Below are positions 22,694-34,700 of a DNA stretch of 64,000 nucleotides, piece after piece (the stretch's first letter is position 1; the number at the start of each line of letters is the position of its first letter). A program made the translations under genes and the position numbers. Below the pieces are notes generated by a model. It was not told where the DNA came from, did not search any database, and was given only the letters and a program-made list of their open reading frames with translations. This DNA comes from Yamagishiella unicocca. Lineage: Eukaryota > Chlorophyta > Chlorophyceae > Chlamydomonadales > Volvocaceae. The DNA lies in NCBI GenBank assembly GCA_003116995.1, contig BDSL01000154.1:62001-126000 (forward strand). Direction: 5' to 3'.

Positions 22694-24000
22694 TGAGCCG
22701 GCGGGCATGTGTCGCTCGCTGGAGAAATAGAGCTCTAGCGCAAAGCGCAGCTGCCGGGCAAGCGGAGGGCTGATGCTGTCGTGGCAGGCCGCAACAGCCC
22801 TCTCGTAAGTGTGAAGGGCGGGCGTGGTTGTAGTGCTTGGTGTGACATGTTTTGAAGGCGCGTCGTCCTGTCCAGCTGGATAGCGCATGTGATGATGCGC
22901 TGCCGCACTTGCCTATCTAGCTGGCTATGGGGTAGCCCCGCCGCAACCTACACTCCCATGTTGCAAGGAGCGAGCCGCGTATTAGTTTCGCACATCTTGT
23001 CGTGGATTTGCTAGGGCTTGCTTAGCAGGATGACATGCCCCTTTTTTCAAGCCGTCTGCTATGTGTGCGGCGGGCCCGCCAGTAGTGGCTTCCAACAGCT
23101 TGTTTAACATGCTTGTGCGCGTCTCCACGCAGAGAAGAACAAATCATGTATGTTACAGTGGGCTCCAGGCCAAAACGCAGCACCACCGGGCACATCATGA
23201 CATTAGGCCTGGCAAGTATCCGCCATCACGGATATGGCCTTCCATGTGCTGTGTAGATCTCTGTTATCATGCAACGCGATAACATGTGACTTTGTGCTTT
23301 CGTGGCTTTGCCCTGGTACGACGGAAGGGATATACCAAGGAACGACGTTGATGTGGCGGCGAGGATTACTCGCACAGGCAGCTTTCGTGCTTTCACTTTC
23401 TGTTACGGATCACAGGATTTTCTCTGTTAGCCGTCTGTATTGCGTGCGGTCATTGCGTCTTGCTTAATAGACTTGGCGGATGTGTCCATTTGATAACGGG
23501 GGCGCCTCCAGGTGAGGGTCGACGCGACGTCTCGTGCTTACGTAGTTTATGAAGTCGTTAGACAGGTTTGGGGAGGTATTGGAATCACCCCCGCTTGTTT
23601 TATGATAAAGCTCGATCTCCACTCTGACCTGCTGTTCCCGCCCAGGTCCATGTGGAAGGCTCGCATCGCTGCTTGCGCAGCGTGGGGCGAAACTAGTGCT
23701 GTGGTCCAAACAGAAGTGGTTACAAACGTAATTTCGAAGCTTTTGCGTGCGCCGCTTCGCGTCGTGTGCGTGTACACACAGATAATGTGTCGTACATGTC
23801 TTACAGTGCCGTACGCACATCCGTAGCACATCCGTAGGTATACCTGGGCCATAAAACTCCGCGCACCAAGCCCGTCTCGGTGCGCTGAGGTTGCCTCACG
23901 TTTGTAACCAAACATTCGCCTCCGGTCCTAGCGCTCGCATCTACCGGCGAGCATCATCGGCACGCGAAGCTGCGATCCGCTCGAGCTGGTCAGATTCTGT

Positions 24001-26914
24001 TGTTGTCGACAGCTACTGTTGTCAGTGCAAGGAAACACCATGCTGCACCATGCAAGGACCGATTCACGCAAAAGCTGCGTGCGTGGCCCATGCCAGCGGT
24101 TGGTCACAAGGCCAATTACGCCTACCCAAGCAAAAAGTGCTCCACGAGTGCTAGCGTGCCATCTGCCATGCCCTCCCTTGTGCTCCGCGCCACTTTCGCC
24201 TCTCCGTTCCAAAAGCTGTGAGCCCGCACCTGTCCGCGAGCCATCCACTGCTCACCACTCCAGTTCCAACGTTCCTGCAACCTGCATGTTGCTACTTACT
24301 ACTACGTACCCATTGTCCCTGCAACCTGTACGTGTATTGCTCACAATGGGTTTTCCAGGCCCGTGGCAGCACTGTACGGTTGCGTTTCCACATGCTGTGG
24401 CCCCTTTTGTCCCACCCCTCATGCTATGGCCCTTTTTGTCTCCCCCCCCACACATGCTGTGGCCCTTTTTGGCCCCCCTTTCGTCCTAACAGGACCACAG
24501 CGCCGCGCAGCTACCCAGAGCTACTACCTAACCTTGCGTCCGTGGGATGGCGCTGTCTTAAGGCTTGATTACCAAATTCACTGCAAGCGCTTGCTGGAAC
24601 ATAAAGGTGGCCGATGATGCCATGTACCAGCGGAATTTGGTTCGTACCTGTACGCAGGATGGCAGCGCGCCCCTTCTTGTTGACTGCGCCTATTATGTTG
24701 TAATGCTTTGAAACACACACTCAACTCTCATGTCCTTCATGCGGCCTGCGAAACTCAACGTTGCTGTTGTGTCCACCAACTGGCTAGATGGGCCATTCAT
24801 GTAGATTTCGAAGTTATCGGATTCCCTGTTGTGCTCATTATAGGCGGTTAGGTGGCCTCGTCTTATCCCGAAAGCGTGCGTCCATGCATGTTGCAACAAA
24901 CATCAAGCATCTCCGGTCCTTGAGTTTGGATGAGTTTGGATCCCACATCCGCATGGACCAGGGCTTAACCTGTTTGCATTGCCAAAGCCGTTGCCATAAA
25001 ACAAAAGCCATCGCATATTCAACAGGTTTACGCCTGCTTCTTCCTTATTCCTATTCCGCAACAATGCTTCTTGACAGGTGATCACATCAAGCCTTGCTGC
25101 ATTATAAGAAGAATCAAATCCTTACATATGGCAAGCTGCACCCATTTAAGGTTACTTTATGCGCTTGAGTCTGCTCGCACAAACCTGTCGAGCGCCCAGG
25201 GCAGGGCAGCCTCCACGACGGCTCGGGACGAGTGGGCATGCAGTTTAGAACCTTGCGAGAATATGCAAGGAGTTGCGGGGCCATCCACCGGAGCCCATGG
25301 TCGTGGAAGGTCCTTCCAGGCCAAACGATATGTAATGCGGTAGTCGCAGCTACTGCTCGGTATGCGCTCAGCAGCGAGCTGCACGTCAGCGAGATCCCCC
25401 CGCCGGCGTAAGCACTTGTGCAGGTGCGTGGGTTCCTTGGTGTCGGGTGGGAGCGGCGCCTCTGGGGAACGAAGAAGCCCGGGTTGGAGTCAGGGTTGGA
25501 GGTTGGGGAGGAGCGCATAGCACAGACCTGGCGTCGGTGCCGGAATACGTGGCGCCGCAGCGCCCATCGAACGAGTGGAGAAACACGAGGTCATAGCGAG
25601 AAACACGAGGTCATAGGGGACCATTCCAGGGTACGCGAGACCCACGTGCGGCTGGAGCGCAGGCGCAGTGGGCGTGTGCAATGACACCTGGTACGCAAGC
25701 TAAGGCGGGAAGACATGGGGCCGAGCGGTACGGATGTAGTGTATCTGTTGCGAGCCTGGAAGCGTCCTGTGCCGCGTTCCAGTGTAAAAGCGACAAGCGG
25801 GCCGGCGCGCAGGATGGACCGTAGAGACAGCCCCCGCTCAGTCCCCTCGCCCAGCCCCAGTGCTTTGCCCATAAGGCCATGGGTGTGGAACACGACGGAG
25901 GAGCCCTACCGAATTTCCGCGGCATGTACCGGTGGCCTGAGCAAGTGTCTTCGTTACACACGTTGCGCCAATTAAACAGTTGTGGCCAAAGCGTGGCAAA
26001 CTGTGCGGGCCCGTTCCGGGGCCCAACACCCATATTGTCAGAAGAATGGAGCGCGAGAGTCGCGGGCAACATGTAATCCTTGCAGCCCGCTGTCTCAAGG
26101 AATGCTGAAAATGGCACAAAAACATATGTTAGGCTCAGTACCTCTTTACAAGCACGATCCTGGCGCGAGGCCGCTTGTCTTTCCCAAGCCTCCTGTACGG
26201 TAACAAGGGCAGGGGCTTCAAACGATGTCTTATTCATAGGAGCATGGCCTTGCAGGTGAAATTCTAAATGGGCCGTCAGGGCTGGGCCTCTGACATATGC
26301 GATTGGTGCCAGGGCGTTTTTGCAAATGCAAAGATCCAATATCTGTGACGCAGCCTGTAATGCAGAGATCCTATGCCTGTAATCCAGGTTCTCTCAGTTA
26401 TTTCTCTTATAACATAGTAATTAAGCCCCAAAGAGGAGCTTACGTCTTCCGGCCGGGGCCCTGCGAATATCGTAAGCAGGATGTAGCTGAGTTTTGGGCC
26501 TGTTCCCGAACTGTTCCTATGTTTCTTCGCGATATCCCGACTAAATGTGAATTTCATGCTAACTCGCTGTTACGCCGCTGTTCTGAGGCGATGAACTCGG
26601 AAGGAACGAAAACGGGTTGCCAGGCAGCTCTGCGACGACAGCTTACCGTCCCCACTCCTGTTATTGCAGGTTAATCTTACAGGACACTCATGGCGTCACA
26701 GGATCTGCTCTGGGAAAGACGGCTCGCTTGTCCTTCACGAGTCCCACTTGTGGAAGGACATCCTGCTGGACATCCTGCCAGCGCGCTGCATCATCACCAG
26801 AGACTGGGCAGAAACTTAAGGCACTCCTACAACAATAGGTGAGCAATAGGGTTATGGCTCGTGCATATAGAGCGAGTGACTTGAGGCCTCCCTCGCGGTG
26901 TCGCGGATATCCGG
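24001..26914. other. Region without a supported gene
   Basis: GC content is lower than in the coding regions and no exon chain could be built. A ~40-bp tandem repeat around atgctgtggcccctttt occurs three times at 24391-24480. A 20-bp direct duplication (gagaaacacgaggtcatag) lies at 25578-25617. A 242-codon minus-strand open frame at 25611-26339 has no recognisable domain. A short plus-strand reading at 26675-26815 looks protein-like (GSLVLHESHLWKDILLDILP) but ends in a stop and has no partner exon, so it may be a gene relic. Confidence 0.35.
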
Positions 26915-27363
26915 GGTGTGTGAACAGGACTTGCGCGAGCGCGCGTCATGCTGCTGCTCCCTTTTTTAGACGGCACGATGTTAACGAACCAATGCTTCCC
27001 GCAGGTTACGGGTCGCGGACCTTCATTAGGATGCTAGCGATGCGGCAGTGGCGAGACAGCCCGCTGTTGCTGCCGCGGATGGCCGCAAGTCAAGGCTCCC
27101 GTCAAGGCCGGCATAGGACGTCAGGCATTGGAAAGTGAATGGTACGGCTTCGCGATGAAGTCCACGGATGGGATTGGTGGGCTGGGAAGGCAGGGGGCCG
27201 TCGTCACGTGCGTGGGGACCAGGGTGGCATGTGTTGGGGGTAAACATATAAGCCGCGAATCCATGCATGTGTTGGGGGATGTGTATGTGGGTTGGGTCTC
27301 AGGTCTCGCGAAGGTAGGCGGGAGCGTCGTTCAAGATGCGGAGCTCAACCGTCATCAAGCGGC
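26915..27363 (+). repeat. Direct duplication, unit A
   Basis: From tgtgaacaggactt to caaccgtcatcaagcggc this unit is repeated at 27633-28097 with small gaps. Gaps of 4 bases break all reading frames, so the duplicated sequence is not coding. Confidence 0.85.
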
Positions 27364-27515
27364 ATCATCAAGGAGGAATGGTGTACGGCAACTGCTGACC
27401 TTCCTCCTGCAGCTGAGGCGATTCGTACGTCATCCCGGAGACTTTGGTCGGACAAGACCCTGTTGGCAGGTGGGTTCCTCGCGAGTTACACGTACGCGAT
27501 TGGTAGGGCTTTAAT

Positions 27516-27576
27516 AGTAACCGTTACAGTTAGCCCCGGACCAGAAGGTAGAGCGAGCGAGCCATCGGGCGCATCG
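27516..27576 (+). repeat. Dispersed short repeat, longest copy
   Basis: This copy holds both the core (gttacagttagccccggacc) and the right flank catcgggcgcatcg, which also follows the core in intron 7 of both BCS1-like genes (14768-14780). Confidence 0.55.
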
Positions 27577-27632
27577 TAGGGTTTTGTTGCTTGTCGGGAT
27601 TGCCTCCCTACCTCTATCTGGGACATATGAGA

Positions 27633-28097
27633 TACGTGAACAGGACTTCCGCGAGCGCGCTTCATGCTGTCGCTGCCCGTTTTGTTTACGCGCACGACGT
27701 AAAATAACGAAGTAAGTAAGGCACCAATGCTCCCCGTCAAGTTGCAGGTGGCGGAGCTTAAGCGGTGTGACGAAATGTGCCGCTGCTGCTGCCGCGGATA
27801 CATGCATGCATGGCTGGACGCAAGCAAGTCAAGGCTCCCGTCAAGGCCGGCATGGGACGTCAGGCATTGGAAATAAAGTGAATGGTACGGCTTCGCGATG
27901 AAGTCCACGGATGGGATTGATTGGTGGGCTGGGAAGGCAGGGGCGGGGCCGTCGTCACGTGGGGACCAGGGTGGCATGCATGTGTTGGGGGCAAACATAT
28001 AAGCCGCGAATCCATGCGTATGTGGGTTGGGTCTCAGGTCCCGTGAAGGTAGGCGGGAGCGTCGTTCATGATGCGGAGCTCAACCGTCATCAAGCGG
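27633..28097 (+). repeat. Direct duplication, unit B
   Basis: This is the second copy of 26915-27363; its right end runs directly into the first satellite monomers at 28088. Confidence 0.85.
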
Positions 28098-28380
28098 CGG
28101 CGGCGCCTTCAGCCTGGGCAACAATGCGGCGGCGTGCTTCAGGCGGCGGCGCCTTCAGCCTGCTGGGCATCAATGCGGCGGCGTGCATCGTTCAGGCAAC
28201 GGCGCCCTCTGCCTGGGCAACAACACAGCGGCGTGCTTCAGGCGGCGGCGCCTTACTTCCGCCTGCTGGGCAACAACACGGACGGCGTGCTTAAGGCGGC
28301 GGCGCCTTCCGCCTGGGCAACAATGCTTCGGCGTTCTTCAGGCTGCGGCGCCATCCGTCTGCTGGTCAACGATGCGAGCA
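28088..28380 (+). repeat. Outpost of the 46-bp satellite
   Basis: About six monomers of the type aatgcggcggcgtgcttcag + gcggcggcgccttccgcctg + ggcaac. They are more diverged than in the main array (31776-41040) and separated from it by 3.4 kb. Confidence 0.9.
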
Positions 28381-28401
28381 CCGCTACCCGCCCCCACCGC
28401 C

Positions 28402-28545
28402 TCCTTCATGCCCACACGTCCGCCTCCTTCATGCCTCCCGGCCTCGCTCCCCGCCACCTCCGCCTCCTTCATGCCTCCCGGCCTCCCCGCCACCACCTAC
28501 GCCTCCTTCATGCCTCCCGGCCTCCCCGCCGCCACCTACGCTTCC
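28402..28545 (+). repeat. 39-bp tandem repeat, three to four copies
   Basis: The unit begins gcctccttcatgcctcccgg and continues cctccccgccaccacctac; the first copies are 23 and 40 bases long. Confidence 0.85.
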
Positions 28546-28739
28546 ATCACCTGCATCGCTCGCCATCGACTGGATGAGCATCCTGCTGGACTGCTCCTGG
28601 TGATCACTTGCAGTTTGGTGCGCGTGATGAGTAATGGCAGGCCAGCAGGTGAGGTCAGCGACAAGCGAGGTCGGGGTGGGGAACCGAGGGCAGCCGATCA
28701 TCATGCATCAGGCGGGTTTGGGAGTGTCAAGCAAGCAGG

Positions 28740-31700
28740 ATGTTGCCGCCGTACGTGTTATGCATGTTGCAAACGTGTGCCTGTTCACAGCGCGCGCGCG
28801 GACTCGCGGTTGCTGTGAAGGATCGATCGGGTGGGGCAAGGTATCTGCCGCACCGTCCAGCCAGCTCCTCAGCGTTCAGCCAGCCGTCCAATTATTGCAG
28901 CCAGCCTTCATCAGTCGCCAGCAGCTCGTTCAGTCTTTCCAGCCTTCGGTGCAGCAGGTGTCTTACTTGCCCCGCCCGTCGTCCCGGCATACCCTCGCTA
29001 TCTATGTTTTGAGTACATGCTGTTTGGAGCGTCGTGGATAGCTCAGCTGCCAGTGCCTCCCAGATAATCCGCCACTGCCGGTAACTGCTGCCACACGCCC
29101 CCGCCCTTCTGCCCTACGTCGTCCTTCATCGCCCGAGACCGCCCTCGCGCCCTACATTGCGCGAGCCCTACGTACGGCTGCTCCCCGGAGTGATGAGACG
29201 ATCGAGACCCGCAACTGGCTGGCTGGAGCGGACGACTTCGCCGGCACGCACGCGCCGGTAGGTGTTATGCATGTTGCAAACGTGTGCCTGTTCACAGCGC
29301 GCGCGCGGACTCGCGGTTGCTGTGAAGGATCGATCGGGTGGGGCAAGGTATCTGCCGCACCGTCCAGCCAGCCCCTCAGCGTTCAGCCAGCCGTCCAATT
29401 ATTATTGCAGCCAGCCTTCATCAGTCGCCAGCAGCTCGTTCAGTCTTTCCAGCCTTCGGTGCAGCAGGTGTCTTACTTGCCCCGCCCGTCGTCCCGGCAT
29501 ACCCTCGCTATGTTTTGAGTACATGCTGCTGTTTGGAGCGTCGTGGATAGCTCAGCTGCCAGTGCCTCCCAGATAATCCGCCACTGCCGGTAACTGCTGC
29601 CACACGCCCCCGCCCTTCTGCCCTACGTCGTCCTTCATCGCCCGAGACCGCCCTCGCGCCCTACATTGCGCGAGCCCTACGTACGGCTGCTCCCCGGAGT
29701 GATGAGACGATCGAGACCCGCAACTGGCTGGCTGGAGCGGACGACTTCGCCGGCACGCACGCGCCGGTAGGTGTTATGCATGTTGCAAACGTGTGCCTGT
29801 TCACAGCGCGCGCGCGGACTCGCGGTTGCTGTGAAGGATCGATCGGGTGGGGCAAGGTATCTGCCGCACCGTCCAGCCAGCCCCTCAGCGTTCAGCCAGC
29901 CGTCCAATTATTGCAGCCAGCCTTCATCAGCAGTCGCCAGCAGCTCGTTCAGTCTTTCCAGCCTTCGGTGCAGCAGGTGTCTTACTTGCCCCGCCCGTCG
30001 TCCCGGCATACCCTCGCTATCTATGTTTTTAGTACATGCTGTTTGGAGCGTCGTGGATAGCTCAGCTGCCAGTGCCTCCCAGATAATCCGCCACTGCCGG
30101 TAACTGCTGCCACACGCCCCCGCCCTTCTGCCCTACGTCGTCCTTCATCGCCCGAGACCGCCCTCGCGCCCTACATTGCGCGAGCCCTACGTACGGCTGC
30201 TCCCCGGAGTGATGAGACGATCGAGACCCGCAACTGGCTGGCTGGAGCGGACGACTTCGCCGGCACGCACGCGCCGGTAGGTGTTATGCATGTTACAAAC
30301 GTGTGCCTGTTCACAGCGCGCGCGCGGACTCGCGGTTGCTGTGAAGGATCGATCGGGTGGGGCAAGGTATCTGCCGCACCGTCCAGCCAGCTCCTCAGCG
30401 TTCAGCCAGCCGTCCAATTATTGCAGCCAGCCTTCATCAGTCGCCAGCAGCTCGTTCAGTCTTTCCAGCCTTCGGTGCAGCAGGTGTCTTACTTGCCCCG
30501 CCCGTCGTCCCGGCATACCCTCGCTATCTATGTTTTGAGTACATGCTGTTTGGAGCGTCGTGGATAGCTCAGCTGCCAGTGCCTCCCAGATAATCCGCCA
30601 CTGCCGGTAACTGCTGCCACACGCCCCCGCCCTTCTGCCCTACGTCGTCCTTCATCGCCCGAGACCGCCCTCGCGCCCTACATTGCGCGAGCCCTACGTA
30701 CGGCTGCTCCCCGGACTGAGGAGACGATCGAGACCCGCAACTGGCTGGCTGGAGCGGCGGACGACTTCGCCGGCACGCGCCGGTAGGTGTTATGCATGTT
30801 GCAAACGTGTGCCTGTTCACAGGGCGCGCGCGGACTCGCGGTTGCTGTGAAGGATCGATCGGGTGGGGCAAGGTATCTGCCGCACCGTCCAGCCAGCCCC
30901 TCAGCGTTCAGCCAGCCGTCCAATTATTGCAGCCAGCCTTCATCAGTCGCCAGCAGGTCGTTCAGTCTTTCCAGCCTTCGGTGCAGCAGGTGTCTTACTT
31001 GCCCCGCCCGTCGTCCCGGCATACCCTCGCTATCTATGTTTTGAGTACATGCTGTTTGGAGCGTCGTGGATAGCTCAGCTGCCAGTGCCTCCCAGATAAT
31101 CCGCCACTGCCGGTAACTGCTGCCAGACGCCCCCGCCCTTCTGCCCTACGTCGTCCTTCATCGCCCGAGACCGCCCTCGCGCCCTACATTGCGCGAGCCC
31201 TACGTACGGCTTCTCCCCGGAGTGATGAGACGATCGAGACCCGCAACTGGCTGGCTGGAGCGGACGACTTCGCCGGCACGCGCCGGTAGGTGTTATGCAT
31301 GTTGCAAACGTGTGCCTGTTCACAGCGCGCGCGCGGACTCGCGGTTGCTGTGAAGGATCGATCGGGTGGGGCAAGGTATCTGCCGCACCGTCCAGCCAGC
31401 TCATCAGCGTTCAGCCAGCCGTCCAATTATTGCAGCCAGCCTTCATCAGCAGTCGCCAGCAGCTCGTTCAGTCTTTCCAGCCTTCGGTGCAGCAGGTGTC
31501 TTACTTGCCCCGCCCGTCGTCCCGGCATACCCTCGCTATCTATGTATTGAGTACATGCTGTTTGGAGCGTCGTGGATAGCTCAGCTGCCAGTGCCTCCCA
31601 GATAATCCGCCACTGCCGGTAACTGCTGCCACACGCCCCCGCCCTTCTGCCCTACGTCGTCCTTCATCGCCCGAGACCGCCCTCGCGCCCTACATTGCGC

Positions 31701-31774
31701 GAGCCCTACGTACGGCTGCTCCCCGGAGTGATGAGACGATCGAGACCCGCAACTGGCTGGCTGGAGCGGACGAC
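28740..31774 (+). repeat. Tandem array of a ~509-bp unit, six copies
   Basis: Equivalent points lie at 28755, 29262, 29771, 30281, 30787 and 31290, so periods are 507, 509, 510, 506 and 503 bases. Copies are very similar and differ by a few substitutions and indels of 3 or 4 bases (att, cag, ctat, acgc). Each unit holds a gcgcgcgcgcgg alternating tract and a Gln/Pro/Ser-rich open frame of 78-94 codons in more than one frame. The last copy is cut off at about 31774, where the satellite begins. I see no transposase or reverse transcriptase. A non-coding satellite is the simplest reading. Confidence 0.92.
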
Positions 31775-31775
31775 T

Positions 31776-34700
31776 CGGTCAGAAATGCGGCGGCGTGCTT
31801 CAGGCGGCGGCGGCGTGCTTCAGGCGGCGGCGCCTTCCGCCTAGTCAACGACACGGTGGCGTGCCTTTGGCAGCGGCGCCTTCTGTCTTGTCTACAATGC
31901 GGTGGCGTGCTTCAGGCAGCGGCGCCTTTCGTCTTGTCCACAATGCGGTGGCGTGCTTCAGGCGGCGGCGGCTTCCGTCTGGTCAGCAATGCGGCGGCGT
32001 GCTTCAGGCAGCGGCGCCTTTCGTCTTGTCCACAATGCGGTGGCGTGCTTCAGGCGGCGGCGGCTTCCGTCTGGTCAGCAATGCGGCGGCGTGCTTCAGG
32101 CGGCGGCGCCTTCCGTCTTGTCTACAATGCGGTGGCGTGCTTCAGGCGCCGGCGCCTTCCTTCTGGGCAACAATGCGGCGGCGTGCTTCAGGCGGCGGCG
32201 GCGTGCTTCAGGCGGCGGCGGCGTGCTTCAGGCGGCGGCGCCTTCCGCCTGGGCAACAATGCGGCGGCGTGCCTCAGGCAGCGGCGCCTTCCGCCTGGGC
32301 AACACTGCGGTGGCGTGCTTCAGGCGGCGGCGCCTTCCGTCTTCTCTACAATGCGGTGGCGTGCTTCAGGCGGCGGCGCCTTCCTTCTGGGCAACAATGC
32401 GGCGGCGTGCTTCAGGTGGCGGCGGCGTGCTTCAGGTGGCGGCGGCGTGCTTCAGGCAGCGGCGCATTCCATCTGGTCAACAACACAGCGGCGTGCTTTA
32501 GGCGGCGGCGCCTTCCGACTGGTCAGCAATGCGGTGGCGTGCCTCAGGTAGTGGCGCCTTCCGCCTGGGCAACAATGCGGTGGCGTGCTTCAGGCGGCGC
32601 CGCTTTCCTTCTGGGCAACAATGCGGCGGCGTGCTTCAGGTGGCGGCGGCGTGCTTCAGGTGGCGGCGGCGTGCTTCAGGCAGCGGCGCATTCCATCTGG
32701 TCAACAACACAGCGGCGTGCTTTAGGCGGCGGCGCCTTCCGACTGGTCAGCAATGCGGCGGCGTGCTTCAGGCGGCGGCGGCGTGCTTCAGGCGGCGGCG
32801 GCGTGCTTCAGGCGGCGGCGCATTCCATCTGGTCAACAACACAGCGGCGTGCTTTAGGCGGCGGCGCCTTCCGTCTGGTCAGCAATGCGGTGGCGTGCCT
32901 CAGGTAGTGGCGCCTTCCGCCTGGGCAACAATGCGGTGGCGTGCTTCAGGCGGCGGCGGCGTGCTTCAGGCGGCGGCGCCTTCCGCCTGGGCAACAATGC
33001 GGCGGCGTGCCTTAGGCAGCGGCGCCTTCCGCCTGGGCAACACTGCGGTGGCGTGCTTCAGGCGGCGGCGCCTTTCGTCTTCTCTACAATGCGGTGGCGT
33101 GCTTCAGGCGCCGGCGCCTTCCTTCTGGGCAACAATGCGGCGGCGTGCTTCAGGCGGCGGCGGCGTGCTTCAGGCGGCGGCGCCTTCCGCCTGGGCAACA
33201 ATGCGGCGGCGTGCCTCAGGCAGCGGCGCCTTCCGCCTGGGCAACACTGCGGTGGCGTGCTTCAGGCGGCGGCGCCTTCCGTCTTCTCTACAATGCGGTG
33301 GCGTGCTTCAGGCGCCGGCGCCTTCCTTCTGGGCAACAATGCGGCGGCGTGCTTCAGGTGGCGGCGGCGTGCTTCAGGTGGCGGCGGCGTGCTTCAGGCA
33401 GCGGCGCATTCCATCTGGTCAACAACACAGCGGCGTGCTTTAGGCGGCGGCGCCTTCCGACTGGTCAGCAATGCGGTGGCGTGCCTCAGGTAGTGGCGCC
33501 TTCCGCCTGGGCAACAATGCGGTGGCGTGCTTCAGGCGGCGCCGCTTTCCTTCTGGGCAACAATGCGGCGGCGTGCTTCAGGTGGCGGCGGCGTGCTTCA
33601 GGTGGCGGCGGCGTGCTTCAGGCAGCGGCGCATTCCATCTGGTCAACAACACAGCGGCGTGCTTTAGGCGGCGGCGCCTTCCGACTGGTCAGCAATGCGG
33701 TGGCGTGCCTCAGGAAGTGGCGCCTTCCGCCTGGGCAACAATGCGGTGGCGTGCTTCAGGCGGCGCCGCTTTCCTTCTGGGCAACAATGCGGCGGCGTGC
33801 TTCAGGTGGCGGCGGCGTGCTTCAGGCAGCGGCGCCTTCCTTCAGGGCAACAATGCGGCGGCGTGCTTCAGGCGACGGCGCCCTCCGTCTGGGCAACACT
33901 GCGGTGGCGTGCTTCAGGCGGCGGCGCCTTCCGTCTTCTCTACAATGCGGTGGCGTGCTTCAGGCGCCGGCGCCTTCCTTCTGGGCAACAATGCGGCGGC
34001 GTGCTTCAGGCGGCGGCGGCGTGCTTCAGGCGGCGGCGGCGTTCTTCAGGCGGCGGCGCATTCCATCTGGTCAACAACACAGCGGCGTGCTTCAGGCGGC
34101 GGCGCCTTCCGCCTGGGCAACAATGCGGCGGCGTGCCTCAGGCAGCGGCGCCTTCCGCCTGGGCAACACTGCGGTGGCGTGCTTCAGGCGGCGGCGCCTT
34201 CCGTCTTCTCTACAATGCGGTGGCGTGCTTCAGGCGGCGGCGCCTTCCTTCTGGGCAACAATGCGGCGGCGTGCTTCAGGTGGCGGCGGCGTGCTTCAGG
34301 TGGCGGCGGCGTGCTTCAGGCAGCGGCGCATTCCATCTGGTCAACAACACAGCGGCGTGCTTTAGGCGGCGGCGCCTTCCGACTGGTCAGCAATGCGGTG
34401 GCGTGCCTCAGGTAGTGGCGCCTTCCGCCTGGGCAACAATGCGGTGGCGTGCTTCAGGCGGCGCCGCTTTCCTTCTGGGCAACAATGCGGCGGCGTGCTT
34501 CAGGTGGCGGCGGCGTGCTTCAGGTGGCGGCGGCGTGCTTCAGGCAGCGGCGCATTCCATCTGGTCAACAACACAGCGGCGTGCTTTAGGCGGCGGCGCC
34601 TTCCGACTGGTCAGCAATGCGGCGGCGTGCTTCAGGCGGCGGCGGCGTGCTTCAGGCGGCGGCGGCGTGCTTCAGGCGGCGGCGCATTCCATCTGGTCAA

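Larger units (their letters stand above)
18498..24000 (+). repeat. Right copy of the ~6.7-kb tandem duplication
   Basis: This is the partner of the copy beginning at 11771. The flanks are diverged and have indels, while the part from exon 4 to the 3' UTR (about 20610-22985) is nearly identical to 13780-16170. Confidence 0.75.

Noticed and set aside
25611..26339. 242-codon minus-strand open frame
   Set aside because: No domain, no supporting splice partners and no repeat of the frame elsewhere; long open frames occur by chance in GC-rich DNA.
26675..26815. Short protein-like reading GSLVLHESHLWKDILLDILP
   Set aside because: It is isolated, ends in a stop, and no adjoining exon could be found; at most a gene relic.
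28740..31605. Repeated 78-94 codon open frames in the 509-bp array
   Set aside because: Several overlapping frames are open in each unit, copies contain 4-base indels near the end, and no domain is recognisable. Kept only as a repeat.
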